Shown: positions 1 through 7,453 of the stretch, one piece after another | How positions within the stretch are numbered: position 1 is the stretch's first letter | Layout: every line of letters begins with the position of its first letter | DNA from: Cyanobacteria bacterium UBA3803 | GTDB taxonomy: Bacteria > Cyanobacteriota > Vampirovibrionia > Gastranaerophilales > Gastranaerophilaceae | Assembly: GCA_002369055.1 (NCBI GenBank) | Contig: DFEL01000098.1 | Location: forward strand, 1 to 14,651 | DNA: 14,651 nt | Direction: 5' to 3' | Made by a program: the position numbers and the translations under genes | The notes under the pieces: generated by a model | Told to the model about the DNA's origin: nothing | What the model saw: only the letters and a program-made list of their open reading frames with translations | Database searches by the model: none

Positions 1-23
1 AATAAAATAAAAAATTATATAAT
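1..23 (-). terminator. Possible weak terminator after block 1
   Basis: Read on the minus strand, a short palindrome (ATTATATAAT, positions 14-23) is followed directly by a T-rich run. It lies about 35 bases after the stop of the SDR-like gene. The stem is very short and made only of A-T pairs, so it could equally be base composition. The true end of the transcript may lie outside the window. Confidence 0.2.
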
Positions 24-58
24 GTTAATTTATTAATTATTTCCTCGTCAAGAATATA

Positions 59-580
59 TTAATATTCATTATCATTATTACCTTCCTCGCCAAGACTATC
101 TTCTTCAAATTGTTCTATTTTTATTATTTCTTCATTTTCATTATTTTTCTGGTTTCTTGTAGAAGTCATTATCACTGATAAATTTTTATTACTAATTTTA
201 TTATCATTTCCTTGAGCAATATTAGTTATATTTAATACTATAAATAAATTATTTACCATTTTTTGTATGAATTCAGTTATATTTTTTATATCAATTTCTT
301 CTACCGCACCTGCAACTACACAACCAGCAACATTAATTAAAGTATCTATTCTGACAACTTTTGATTTAATAAATTCAGAAGCACTTTTTATGGAATTACT
401 ATCTGTCATATCCATATAAAATGGAATTACATTTTCATTAAATTCCCATTTTTTTATTTTTTCCTCATTACGATATCCTGCAAAGATAATACTGTTATCA
501 CTTAATCTTTTGAGCAATTCATAACCGATACCGGATGTAGAGCCTGTTATTACGTATATTTTTTTAGTTTTCTTCGTCAT
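59..580 (-). CDS. Short-chain dehydrogenase/reductase-like protein, C-terminally shortened
   Basis: The N-terminal half is a clear Rossmann fold of the SDR family. The cofactor-binding motif TGSTSGIG is at residues 12-19, an acidic pair follows strand 3 (MDMTD, about 56-60), and NVAG at 83-86 stands for the usual NNAG. A stretch resembling helix 4 and strand 5 runs to about residue 142 (SVIMTSTRNQ). Classical SDRs are about 250 residues and carry a catalytic YxxxK after this point; here that half is missing and replaced by about 30 residues rich in E, N and K. The 173-residue product therefore probably binds NAD(P) poorly or not at all as an enzyme, and may be a decaying gene. Its start overlaps the end of the upstream gene by 17 bases and has no clear ribosome binding site, so it would depend on translational coupling. 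It is the last gene of the secretion block, with no obvious functional link to it. Confidence 0.65.
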   Translation of the reverse strand: MTKKTKKIYVITGSTSGIGYELLKRLSDNSIIFAGYRNEEKIKKWEFNENVIPFYMDMTDSNSIKSASEFIKSKVVRIDTLINVAGCVVAGAVEEIDIKNITEFIQKMVNNLFIVLNITNIAQGNDNKISNKNLSVIMTSTRNQKNNENEEIIKIEQFEEDSLGEEGNNDNEY

Positions 581-884
581 CTGATAATGGTCTTAATAAA
601 ATAATTGAACTTAAATTTAATTGCAAAAAACTATGAAATTCTGTTTTTCTCTCAGGTATAAGTCTATGTCTTATTTCACAATCTTTAATAGCAACAAATC
701 GCTTTATACCGTTTAAAATATCTGACAAAACTCTATTTTTTTTACCTGTTTTTGGCATAAAAACATAACCTTTTATCTCATAATCTTGAGTAACAACTAA
801 AACTCTTTCTGACCAGACACCTGATAAAAAATCCTCTTGAACTTTAACTTTGTTTTGACTCATTTTAAATTCTTCTTCTGCCAT
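564..884 (-). CDS. Small conserved-looking protein of unknown function (DUF6812-like)
   Basis: A 106-residue soluble protein without signal peptide or membrane segment. The core from about residue 26 to 99 alternates short beta strands (ERVLVVTQDYEIKGYVFMP, KRFVAIKDCEI, FLQLNLSSIILLRPL), which suggests a small beta barrel. The pattern recalls the DUF6812 family of short proteins, but this is a memory-based resemblance and not a firm assignment. The start has a good ribosome binding site (AAAGGAT) that overlaps the stop of the GspF-like gene, leaving a 12-base gap, so it is co-transcribed with the secretion genes. Its end overlaps the next gene by 17 bases. A role as an accessory or regulatory partner of the machine is possible but unsupported by sequence. 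Confidence 0.7.
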   Translation of the reverse strand: MAEEEFKMSQNKVKVQEDFLSGVWSERVLVVTQDYEIKGYVFMPKTGKKNRVLSDILNGIKRFVAIKDCEIRHRLIPERKTEFHSFLQLNLSSIILLRPLSDDEEN

Positions 885-896
885 ATTTATCCTTTC

Positions 897-2102
897 TTAA
901 GCTGAGTATGAACTGAATAGAGGCAAGTACAATGCAAGAGCCAAAACTAATACTATACCCCCGATTACAATTAACATCATAGGCTCAATCATTTTTGTTA
1001 ATGTATCAATAATAGTATCTAATTTTTTATCAATAAAAATTGTTGCCTGTAACAACATATCGCCAAGACGTCCTGATTGTTCACCGGTTGCAATCATAAA
1101 CAGTATCATCTTTGGCATTACATTAACGGAACGTAAAGCCAATGATAAATGTTGCCCCTGTTGAACCTTTGTTGTTGTTTCCGCCAATTTCATCTGTAAC
1201 GTGTGATTTGTAATTGTAATATTTGACAAGAACAAACAGTCAATAATCGGAATACCTGCTTCATAAGCAACCTGCATAACCGCAACAAAGTTTGAAAAAT
1301 TTGAATACGTAATCAACGCTGACAACAACGGAACTTTAAGAACTAAGTCATCAATAAAGTATTTTGACACTTTCCAGGTAAATGCTGTATATATGGTTAC
1401 AACCATAGACACAAAAATTATCGGAATTAAAATCCAATAAGTTCTCAATGTTTCACCAATATTCATTAAAAATTCGGTAATAGGCGGCAATTCTTTACCC
1501 AAATTTTCAAACATTTCTCTGAATGCAGGAAATACAAACACTAACATTATTGTTACAATAACAAAAGCCAATATTATTACGAAAATCGGATACATTAGTG
1601 TACCGATAACCTTACCTCTAATTGCTGCTTCCTTCTTTTGTAATTCCAACAGACGTTCAAGAGTTTTTTCCAATTCCCCTGAATCTTCACCGGCTCTAAC
1701 CAAACCAATATATATTTGACCAAAAACTTTAGGATATTTTGCAATTGTATCGGCAAAAGTTGCCCCTGCAATAATTTGTCTTCTTAACTCTTTTGCAATA
1801 TTTCTAAGTTTTGCTTTTGCCGCATCATTTTCCAAAAACATTAAGGCTTCAATTACAGGAATACCTGACTGTACAAGGATTTGAAAAGTAGAAGTAAAGT
1901 CAATTTTGTCCTGCAACGACATTTTTTGAATTTTCTTCGCTACAATTTTATTACCTTCCGCTTTGGTATCTTCAACAATTTGAGTAGGCAATAAAGACAT
2001 CTTACGGATGATTGAACGTGCTTCTTTATGGTTGGCAGCCTCAATTTTACCTTTTACAACATCCTTATTATTTTTTAGTGCAACATAATTATAAATTGGC
2101 AT
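897..2102 (-). CDS. Type II secretion / type IV pilus inner-membrane platform protein (GspF/PilC)
   Basis: A 401-residue polytopic inner-membrane protein, the usual length for GspF/PilC. It would form the platform that couples the cytoplasmic ATPase to pseudopilus or pilus assembly. The start MPIYNYVALKNN is typical of the family. Two repeats of the T2SSF domain are visible: about residues 68-191 with AGEDSGEL at 137-144, and about 268-392 with TGEQSGRL at 339-346. Each ends in a hydrophobic segment (about 165-193 and 372-395), and a further membrane segment lies at about 222-243. An AGAGGT ribosome binding site overlaps the stop codon of the ATPase gene 9 bases upstream, which indicates coupled translation. 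Sequence alone does not separate a T2SS from a T4P role. Confidence 0.93.
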   Translation of the reverse strand: MPIYNYVALKNNKDVVKGKIEAANHKEARSIIRKMSLLPTQIVEDTKAEGNKIVAKKIQKMSLQDKIDFTSTFQILVQSGIPVIEALMFLENDAAKAKLRNIAKELRRQIIAGATFADTIAKYPKVFGQIYIGLVRAGEDSGELEKTLERLLELQKKEAAIRGKVIGTLMYPIFVIILAFVIVTIMLVFVFPAFREMFENLGKELPPITEFLMNIGETLRTYWILIPIIFVSMVVTIYTAFTWKVSKYFIDDLVLKVPLLSALITYSNFSNFVAVMQVAYEAGIPIIDCLFLSNITITNHTLQMKLAETTTKVQQGQHLSLALRSVNVMPKMILFMIATGEQSGRLGDMLLQATIFIDKKLDTIIDTLTKMIEPMMLIVIGGIVLVLALALYLPLFSSYSA

Positions 2103-2111
2103 TTAAAACCT

Positions 2112-4133
2112 CTATTCACTTACCAAACCCAGTACACGAACAAACTCATCAATAGTTGTTTCACCCTCTAAGATATGGTGAAAGCACGCTTGATTAAGTG
2201 TTCTCATACCAACAGAAACAGCGGCATCTTCAATTTCAATATCATGAGCACCCAAAGAAATTAATTTTTTAATTTCTTTTGTAATAGGTAAAATTTCAAA
2301 TATACCAAGACGGCCTTTATAACCTGTCATTTCACATTCGGCACATCCTGTTGGTTTATACAACTTTGTTTTCATCAATTTTTGAATATCATCTTCATCC
2401 ATCAAAATTTGTGCTGCTTCGTCATGTGTCGGATAATATTCAGCTTTACACCTGCATAAGCGTCTTACAAGACGTTGTGCAATTACACCTGTCAAAGTAG
2501 ATGATACCAAGTAGTCTTTTGCACCCATTTCAATTAAACGTGTAACAGTTGCAGCAGCAGAGTTTGTGTGGACAGTGCTTAATACAAGGTGCCCTGTTAA
2601 TGCAGCAGAAATTGCAACCTCAAGAGTTTCATAGTCACGAATTTCACCTACAAGGATAATATCAGGGTCTTGTCTTAAAATTGCTCTCATACAAAATGCA
2701 AACGTAATACCTGCCTTTGAGTTTACTTGAGATTGGTTTACACCTTCCAATTTGATTTCGACAGGGTCTTCGATTGTTGTAATATTAACATCTTCAGTAT
2801 TCAAAACTTTTAACAATGAATATAACGTTGTTGTTTTACCCGAACCTGTCGGACCTGAGGTCAAGATAATACCGTTTGGACTTGCAATCATTTTTTTGAT
2901 AATTTCAATATCACGCTCGGTAGCACCATCAATTTGAATTTCTTTAACTGTCGAATCAAAACTTACAGGAGGTGCAAGTACACGAATTACCAGCTTTTCC
3001 TTACCACCAACCGGCAAAGAGTTAATACGAAAGTCAAACATTTTGCCTTGATATTTAATAGAAAAGCTACCGTCTTGAGGGCGTCTGTGTTCGGCAATAT
3101 TCATCCTTGACAAAACTTTAAAACGGGTCATAACCGCATTTTCTACTTTTGGCGGAATTTCAATTACTTCTCTTAAGATACCGTCAATACGGTATCTTAC
3201 AATATGTCTTGTTAAACGAGGCTCGATGTGAATATCGGAAGCATGAGATTCAATTGCGTTAGTTACAATTTTACTTACCAACTGAGCAACAGAACCTGAG
3301 TTGTCATCTAATTCTTTTTCAATTTGATCCCAAATTGAGTCTTCGGAATCATAAGCAAGTACATCGCTTTCTACCTGCTTCATGATTTTTCTTGTTTCTT
3401 GTTGAGATTTTGAAAAGAACTTATTTACTGCATTTTGAAATTCAATTTGCGTGATTAAATATGGTTGAGGTGTCTGACCCGTTAAATAAACAATATCTTT
3501 CAACACGTTTGTATCACTAGGATCAACCATACCTAACTTAATAGTTTTACCATCAGAACTTATAGGTATAACATGATTTGACTTAATAAAATCTTCAGGA
3601 AGCATTGTAACATATTTATCCTGATTTCTTAACATCTCAGTTGTTACAAGTTCTACACCTGATTGTTGATGTAACGCACTTTTTAATTGATCAAGAGATA
3701 TAAAACCTAAAGAATATAAAGTTGAACCCAACGGCAAACCCATTTTTTTACTTTCGGCAATTGCTTCAATTAATTGAACGTCAGTAATAACACCATTTTC
3801 TATTAAAATTTCACCAAGCTTTTTTCGCGTACTGCCTTGAGTTCCTGACGCACCCATTTTCATTGTACTGTTTACATTTTCTTGTACAATAGAAACAATA
3901 AAATCATTTAACTCTTGAGGAGATATTTGCAAAAATTTTGTGTTACAATTACAAACTTTTTTAACTTCATTTTCAACAAAATTCTTCTGAGTATTAGTAC
4001 TTATAACAGCAAAAAGAGTGTTATCTTTTATGTCAATAGGTACAAATTTAGTGGACTCAAGTACCTTAACATCAAACCTTGAGATAACCTCTTTATTAAT
4101 GCTTGATTTTAATTTTACTAATTGCTCATTCAT
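2112..4133 (-). CDS. Assembly ATPase GspE/PilB with MshEN-like N-terminal repeats
   Basis: A 673-residue hexameric secretion ATPase that would power pilus or pseudopilus assembly from the cytoplasmic face. Residues 1-95 look like a diverged N-terminal domain. Two tandem repeats follow at 105-128 and 134-157 (KLGEILIENG..., PLGSTLYSLG...), matching the MshEN pattern LGxxL-xxG-L-AL known to bind c-di-GMP in some PilB/MshE proteins. A T2SSE N-terminal domain spans about 160-240. The motor carries SHASDIHIEP (296-305), Walker A GPTGSGKTT (427-435), Asp box TIEDPVE (453-459), Walker B DPDIILVGEIRD (489-500, catalytic E497) and a His box near H522. The metal-binding cysteines are C560, C562, C597 and C600; the first pair is CxC instead of the usual CxxC. 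No ribosome binding site precedes the ATG, but a strong internal promoter does. Confidence 0.95.
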   Translation of the reverse strand: MNEQLVKLKSSINKEVISRFDVKVLESTKFVPIDIKDNTLFAVISTNTQKNFVENEVKKVCNCNTKFLQISPQELNDFIVSIVQENVNSTMKMGASGTQGSTRKKLGEILIENGVITDVQLIEAIAESKKMGLPLGSTLYSLGFISLDQLKSALHQQSGVELVTTEMLRNQDKYVTMLPEDFIKSNHVIPISSDGKTIKLGMVDPSDTNVLKDIVYLTGQTPQPYLITQIEFQNAVNKFFSKSQQETRKIMKQVESDVLAYDSEDSIWDQIEKELDDNSGSVAQLVSKIVTNAIESHASDIHIEPRLTRHIVRYRIDGILREVIEIPPKVENAVMTRFKVLSRMNIAEHRRPQDGSFSIKYQGKMFDFRINSLPVGGKEKLVIRVLAPPVSFDSTVKEIQIDGATERDIEIIKKMIASPNGIILTSGPTGSGKTTTLYSLLKVLNTEDVNITTIEDPVEIKLEGVNQSQVNSKAGITFAFCMRAILRQDPDIILVGEIRDYETLEVAISAALTGHLVLSTVHTNSAAATVTRLIEMGAKDYLVSSTLTGVIAQRLVRRLCRCKAEYYPTHDEAAQILMDEDDIQKLMKTKLYKPTGCAECEMTGYKGRLGIFEILPITKEIKKLISLGAHDIEIEDAAVSVGMRTLNQACFHHILEGETTIDEFVRVLGLVSE

Positions 4134-4143
4134 TTCATTTTAT

Positions 4144-4173
4144 ATTATAGCACATCTCCTTGTTCAGTGCCAA
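4144..4173 (-). promoter_or_regulatory. Internal sigma70-type promoter for the ATPase gene
   Basis: On the minus strand, TTGGCA (4173-4168) is followed after 18 bases by TATAAT (4149-4144), with TG one base before it (extended -10). The site lies inside the last codons of the secretin gene. The predicted transcript start is about 4137-4138, only 4-5 bases before the ATPase ATG at 4133, giving an almost leaderless mRNA. This matches the absence of a ribosome binding site there. The TATAAT overlaps the secretin stop codon, so coding constraint explains little of it. Confidence 0.55.
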
Positions 4174-6325
4174 TATCTTCTTCATCCTTAATAATTCTTG
4201 GAGTTAATAAAATTATCAATTCATTCTTTTCTTTCTTTGTAGATGTTGAACGGAAAATAACACCAATTACAGGTATATCACCTAAAAATGGAACTTTTGA
4301 AACTGCTTTTGTGTCAACATCTTGAACTAAACCACCTATTAATAATGTTTCATTATCCTTTATTCTTACATTATTTAAAGCGATATTTCTTTCATTCAAA
4401 AGTGTTGCTACAAGTTCTTTTTCACCTGTTGAAACAAGTGCTGCTTGTACCTCACCTTTTAATGTTGAATAAGTTGCATTGAAATTTAAAGAAATGTAAC
4501 CTTCCGGACTTATAAACGGAACTAAATTAAAGGTCAACCCTAAATCATTACCTTTATTATAAGTTCTTTCTACACCTTGTAAACTTTCTGAATTTTGAGA
4601 TGTAATAATTTCAGCATCAACAGTGTCAATATATTCTGAAGTCAATTCAATAGTTGAATTTTCACCATTTGTAATCATAATTTTAGGATTTGCAACTACA
4701 CGTCCTTTTTGATTTGTTATGACATAATTTATATACCAGGTCAACTGAGGTGCACCAATCAACTTATAAAATAAAGAACGGTCAACATAAGCTATAGGCT
4801 GAGTAGGATCGGCATCATGAGCCCTGCTATCAGGAGAGTACGGAATATTAGGCCCGATATTAGCCCTAGAGCTTGTATTGCCACTTGCATCGGAAGTTAT
4901 AGAAAAACTTCTGGACATAAAGTTCCAAGAATTTGAAAAATCTTTTTGACCATTTTCATTAAGCTCTATAATAGTAATATCAAGTAAAGCTTGAGGTTGC
5001 TTTATATCATTTTCTTTAATATAGCCTGCTATACGGTTCACAATAGACTGAGAACCGCCTAAAACGTTTATTGTACCACGTTGTGGGAAGTAACTTACAA
5101 TCATTTTTTGGTCGCCAAACGAACTTAATTTCATACTTGCAGAGCCACCTGAAACACCACCGGTTACAGAACTAAATGCACTTCCTACACCGGATTTACC
5201 TGAAGATGAACCCGATGACGAACCAGAAGAAGATGATGTTGTTGACGAACCTGAAGTTGAAGAAGTATTTGTAGCCATAAATCCACCTGCACCCATTGTA
5301 CAAGCTACAACGCTCTTACCTAATTGAATATTAGCACTTGAGCCGCCTGATGAACCACCTGATGAGCCACTTGACGAACCGCCTGATGAGCCACCTGATG
5401 AACCGCCTGAACTTTTACCTGAACTTGAAGCAAAACCGGTAACAACACCTTTATTTGCAAAATTAAAACGAACTTTTTTATTATTAATATTAGCTGCCAA
5501 ACCTGTTGCAGCACCACCTGCTCCTGATTGAGTTTTTGGAGGTTCTGTCGATGTTGAATAATCCCATTGAATAGAAGTAGAACCTTGATCTAATTGACCT
5601 TCTGTCATCTTCAACATTCTGCAAACTAAAGTTGCCATTTCGGCAGGAGTGGTATGTTTTACGGTAAATGTTGTATTCAATGGAGGTACATCAAATTTAG
5701 CAACAACTTTTTTTACCATTGCTAAATCATTTTGCGTACCAAAAACAAGTAATTCATTTCTTGTAGGATTTGTAACTACAACATCCCAATTAGACAAACC
5801 CGGTGTTTTTTTAGAAAATATATTTTGATTTAAAAAGTTTGCAATTAATGAAGCATCAACATAATTTACGGGTATGGTATTAATAGCTTGTTTTGAAATA
5901 CCTGACGTTCTCGCAAAATCACTTGCCGAAACAATAATTGTATTTCCGTCTTGCGTATATGTCAAATCGGTAATTTGTAAAACCATTCTAAATGCGTCAT
6001 TTAAAGGAACATTAACAAGGTCTAAATTAACATAGCCTTTCACTGACGGATGAAGAATTAAGTTCACACCTGCTTTATCGGCAAACATTCTTAATACAGG
6101 CTTAACGTCAGTATTTTTTAAACTCAAGTTTATTTTTGGATTAGAACGAGAAATATTTGTTGAACCTCTCAAATCAATAACACCGTTTGACACACCTCTT
6201 AAAACAGGCTTTGATTGTTCAACGGCAATTCGCAAATCACTTGCAAAAGCGTATGTAGTCGTAATTATCGTAAAAATAATTAGAGCTAATATCACCCCTA
6301 AAATTTTATATTGTTTTTTTCCCAT
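4145..6325 (-). CDS. Outer-membrane secretin (GspD/PilQ family) with Ser/Gly-rich insertion
   Basis: A 726-residue exported protein forming the outer-membrane channel. A signal peptide covers residues 1-28 (hydrophobic 8-24, likely cleavage after AFA). An N0/STN-like domain is at about 65-135 and an N1-like domain at about 147-215. A further N domain begins at about 217 (TTFTVKHTTPAEMATLV) and is interrupted by a roughly 160-residue insertion at about 240-400 holding two Ser/Gly tracts (299-330 and 352-397). It resumes at MIVSYFPQRGTINVLGG (408-424). The secretin core runs from about 445 to 712, with the family signature region VPFLGDIPVIGVIFRS at 678-693 and the end ELIILLTPRII. There is no lipobox. 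A ribosome binding site (GTAGGAT) precedes the ATG, and the gap to the upstream GspC/PilP-like gene is 28 bases. Most secretins have only short Gly-rich loops here, so the insertion is unusually long. Confidence 0.93.
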   Translation of the reverse strand: MGKKQYKILGVILALIIFTIITTTYAFASDLRIAVEQSKPVLRGVSNGVIDLRGSTNISRSNPKINLSLKNTDVKPVLRMFADKAGVNLILHPSVKGYVNLDLVNVPLNDAFRMVLQITDLTYTQDGNTIIVSASDFARTSGISKQAINTIPVNYVDASLIANFLNQNIFSKKTPGLSNWDVVVTNPTRNELLVFGTQNDLAMVKKVVAKFDVPPLNTTFTVKHTTPAEMATLVCRMLKMTEGQLDQGSTSIQWDYSTSTEPPKTQSGAGGAATGLAANINNKKVRFNFANKGVVTGFASSSGKSSGGSSGGSSGGSSSGSSGGSSGGSSANIQLGKSVVACTMGAGGFMATNTSSTSGSSTTSSSSGSSSGSSSGKSGVGSAFSSVTGGVSGGSASMKLSSFGDQKMIVSYFPQRGTINVLGGSQSIVNRIAGYIKENDIKQPQALLDITIIELNENGQKDFSNSWNFMSRSFSITSDASGNTSSRANIGPNIPYSPDSRAHDADPTQPIAYVDRSLFYKLIGAPQLTWYINYVITNQKGRVVANPKIMITNGENSTIELTSEYIDTVDAEIITSQNSESLQGVERTYNKGNDLGLTFNLVPFISPEGYISLNFNATYSTLKGEVQAALVSTGEKELVATLLNERNIALNNVRIKDNETLLIGGLVQDVDTKAVSKVPFLGDIPVIGVIFRSTSTKKEKNELIILLTPRIIKDEEDIGTEQGDVL
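5340..5411 (-). repeat. Six 12-bp tandem repeats encoding Ser/Gly in the secretin
   Basis: Six contiguous 12-base units lie on the plus strand, alternating GAGCCNCCTGAT and GAACCNCCTGAT, with one unit ending TTGAC and the last ending GAA. The alternation gives a 24-base higher-order period. All are in frame and encode SGGS-type repeats. A second, more diverged Ser-rich tract lies at about 5198-5269. Such arrays can expand or contract by slippage in 4- or 8-residue steps without breaking the frame. Confidence 0.85.
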
Positions 6326-6353
6326 TTATCCTACTCCCGATTTGTTGATTATT

Positions 6354-7283
6354 TTATCTTACTTTTCGTCTGGCACTACCCGCCGTATTACCGCCAAATC
6401 TTCTGTTTAAATTATCAGTACTTGTATTATTTTGCTTATCTAATGTCGCCAATATTACACCCACAGGTGCTCTAAATATATTTTTGTCCAGTTTAATTGA
6501 CACAAATTTTGGTTCTATGTTTAAAATATCATAACCTTGAACTTTATCACCCTTTTTCACAAGATAATCAATTCCATCAATATTAACAATTGCGGAAGGA
6601 CTGTATGTATCATACATAATACCTGCAACAGACGTTTTCAACAAAATAGATGCAGGAGAACCTGTGCCTACTGATGTAGGAGGTAAAATAAAGTTTGGAT
6701 TTGGTTTTGTAACAACCTTTTTAACAACTTTTTTTTCATTTATTTCACTTACCGGTAAAAATGGATTAACTTGAATATCGTCATCAATATCAACAACGGC
6801 TCTTTTAGATGTTAAAATTTCTTTTCCAGTTGGTTTAGAACCATCATTACTTGCCATTAATAAACTATTCGGATCTACACCTCCGCCATTATTGTTATAT
6901 GACAAATAATTTCCACCTTGTTGAGAATTTGATAACCCACTGCCAAATGAAGATTTATTCATAACTGTCATGCCTGCTTCAGCATCACTTATTGACTGCA
7001 ATTCTTCCATAGCAACACTATTTGGTGCAGCAATAATATCTTCTGAAATAACATCTCTGTATACTGAATGCAAAAGCAATCCTATCATCAAAGACAATAC
7101 GCTTAACGATATTGCAATAGCAGCAAATAAAACTTTTTCGTTTTTAAATATGTTATTAAATCTTATTTTTACAACATGAACAGTAGGCTTGCTAATACTT
7201 GGTACATTTTCAGTCATAGTTGACGGAAAATTTAAATACCTTGTCCTGTAACTTACTCGTTCATTACTAAATCCGCTAATCAT
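6354..7283 (-). CDS. GspC/PilP-like inner-membrane protein
   Basis: A bitopic protein of 309 residues from the ATG at 7283. A cytoplasmic N-terminus of about 50 residues is followed by one membrane helix (about 50-73), a long Asn/Gly/Ser-rich periplasmic linker with DDIQVNPFLP near the middle, and a folded C-terminal domain at about 210-278 (ILLKTSVAGIMYD, AIVNIDGIDYLVKKGDKVQGYDILNI). That domain matches the homology-region pattern of GspC and PilP, which dock the inner-membrane complex to the secretin N domains. An in-frame TTG at 7292 would add three residues, but GGGA sits just before the ATG at 7283, so that start is preferred. It is the first gene of the block and sits directly before the secretin. 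The basic C-terminal tail (RRKVR) is of unknown meaning. GspC and PilP cannot be told apart with confidence here. Confidence 0.75.
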   Translation of the reverse strand: MISGFSNERVSYRTRYLNFPSTMTENVPSISKPTVHVVKIRFNNIFKNEKVLFAAIAISLSVLSLMIGLLLHSVYRDVISEDIIAAPNSVAMEELQSISDAEAGMTVMNKSSFGSGLSNSQQGGNYLSYNNNGGGVDPNSLLMASNDGSKPTGKEILTSKRAVVDIDDDIQVNPFLPVSEINEKKVVKKVVTKPNPNFILPPTSVGTGSPASILLKTSVAGIMYDTYSPSAIVNIDGIDYLVKKGDKVQGYDILNIEPKFVSIKLDKNIFRAPVGVILATLDKQNNTSTDNLNRRFGGNTAGSARRKVR

Positions 7284-7325
7284 TTTTCCCAATTTCTGTG
7301 TATAGTTGATTTTTTTACATCTACG

Positions 7326-7342
7326 TAAGATATACTATCTTA
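7326..7342. promoter_or_regulatory. Perfect inverted repeat in the divergent intergenic region
   Basis: TAAGATA-TAC-TATCTTA is a perfect 7-base inverted repeat with a 3-base spacer. It sits about 45 bases upstream of the GspC-like start and about 110 bases upstream of the U32 start, where an operator could affect either gene. The sequence is AT-rich, and no T-run follows on either strand, so a terminator is less likely. The rest of the roughly 170-base gap contains AT-rich candidates for a minus-strand -10 box, but none with a convincing -35 partner. Confidence 0.35.
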
Positions 7343-7407
7343 ATATAGCTTACATAATAATATACTAACATACTTATAAAAAAAATTTCCATGCCGCATT
7401 AATATTT

Positions 7408-7447
7408 TTAACAAAAAGATTTAATTTTACTATACTGATTGTATAAT
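7408..7447 (+). promoter_or_regulatory. Promoter(s) for the U32-type gene with very short leader
   Basis: TTAACA (7408-7413), a 17-base spacer and TATACT (7431-7436) form a good sigma70-type promoter with a start near 7443. A second, consensus TATAAT lies at 7442-7447; its expected start falls on the A of the ATG at 7454, but its -35 is weak. Either choice gives a leader of 11 bases or fewer, and there is no ribosome binding site before the ATG. Confidence 0.5.
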
Positions 7448-7453
7448 ATAGAC

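Noticed and set aside
4122..4482. Plus-strand open frames across the secretin and ATPase junction
   Set aside because: They lie antisense to well-supported genes, are low-complexity (Phe/Leu/Ser-rich) and have no start signal or recognisable domain.
5340..5411. Repeat array as a possible CRISPR
   Set aside because: The units are 12 bases, contiguous, without spacers, and in frame within a coding region.
5320..5517. Minus-strand frame with Val/Gln/His repeats
   Set aside because: It is the shifted frame of the secretin Ser/Gly repeat and only mirrors the 12-bp repeat unit.
7284..7292. TTG start for the GspC-like gene
   Set aside because: The ATG three codons later has GGGA in place as a weak ribosome binding site, while nothing suitable precedes the TTG.
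7439..7453. TTG start for the U32-type gene
   Set aside because: It falls inside the TATAAT promoter element and adds only MYNID; the ATG at 7454 begins a typical KIGIVAPV strand.
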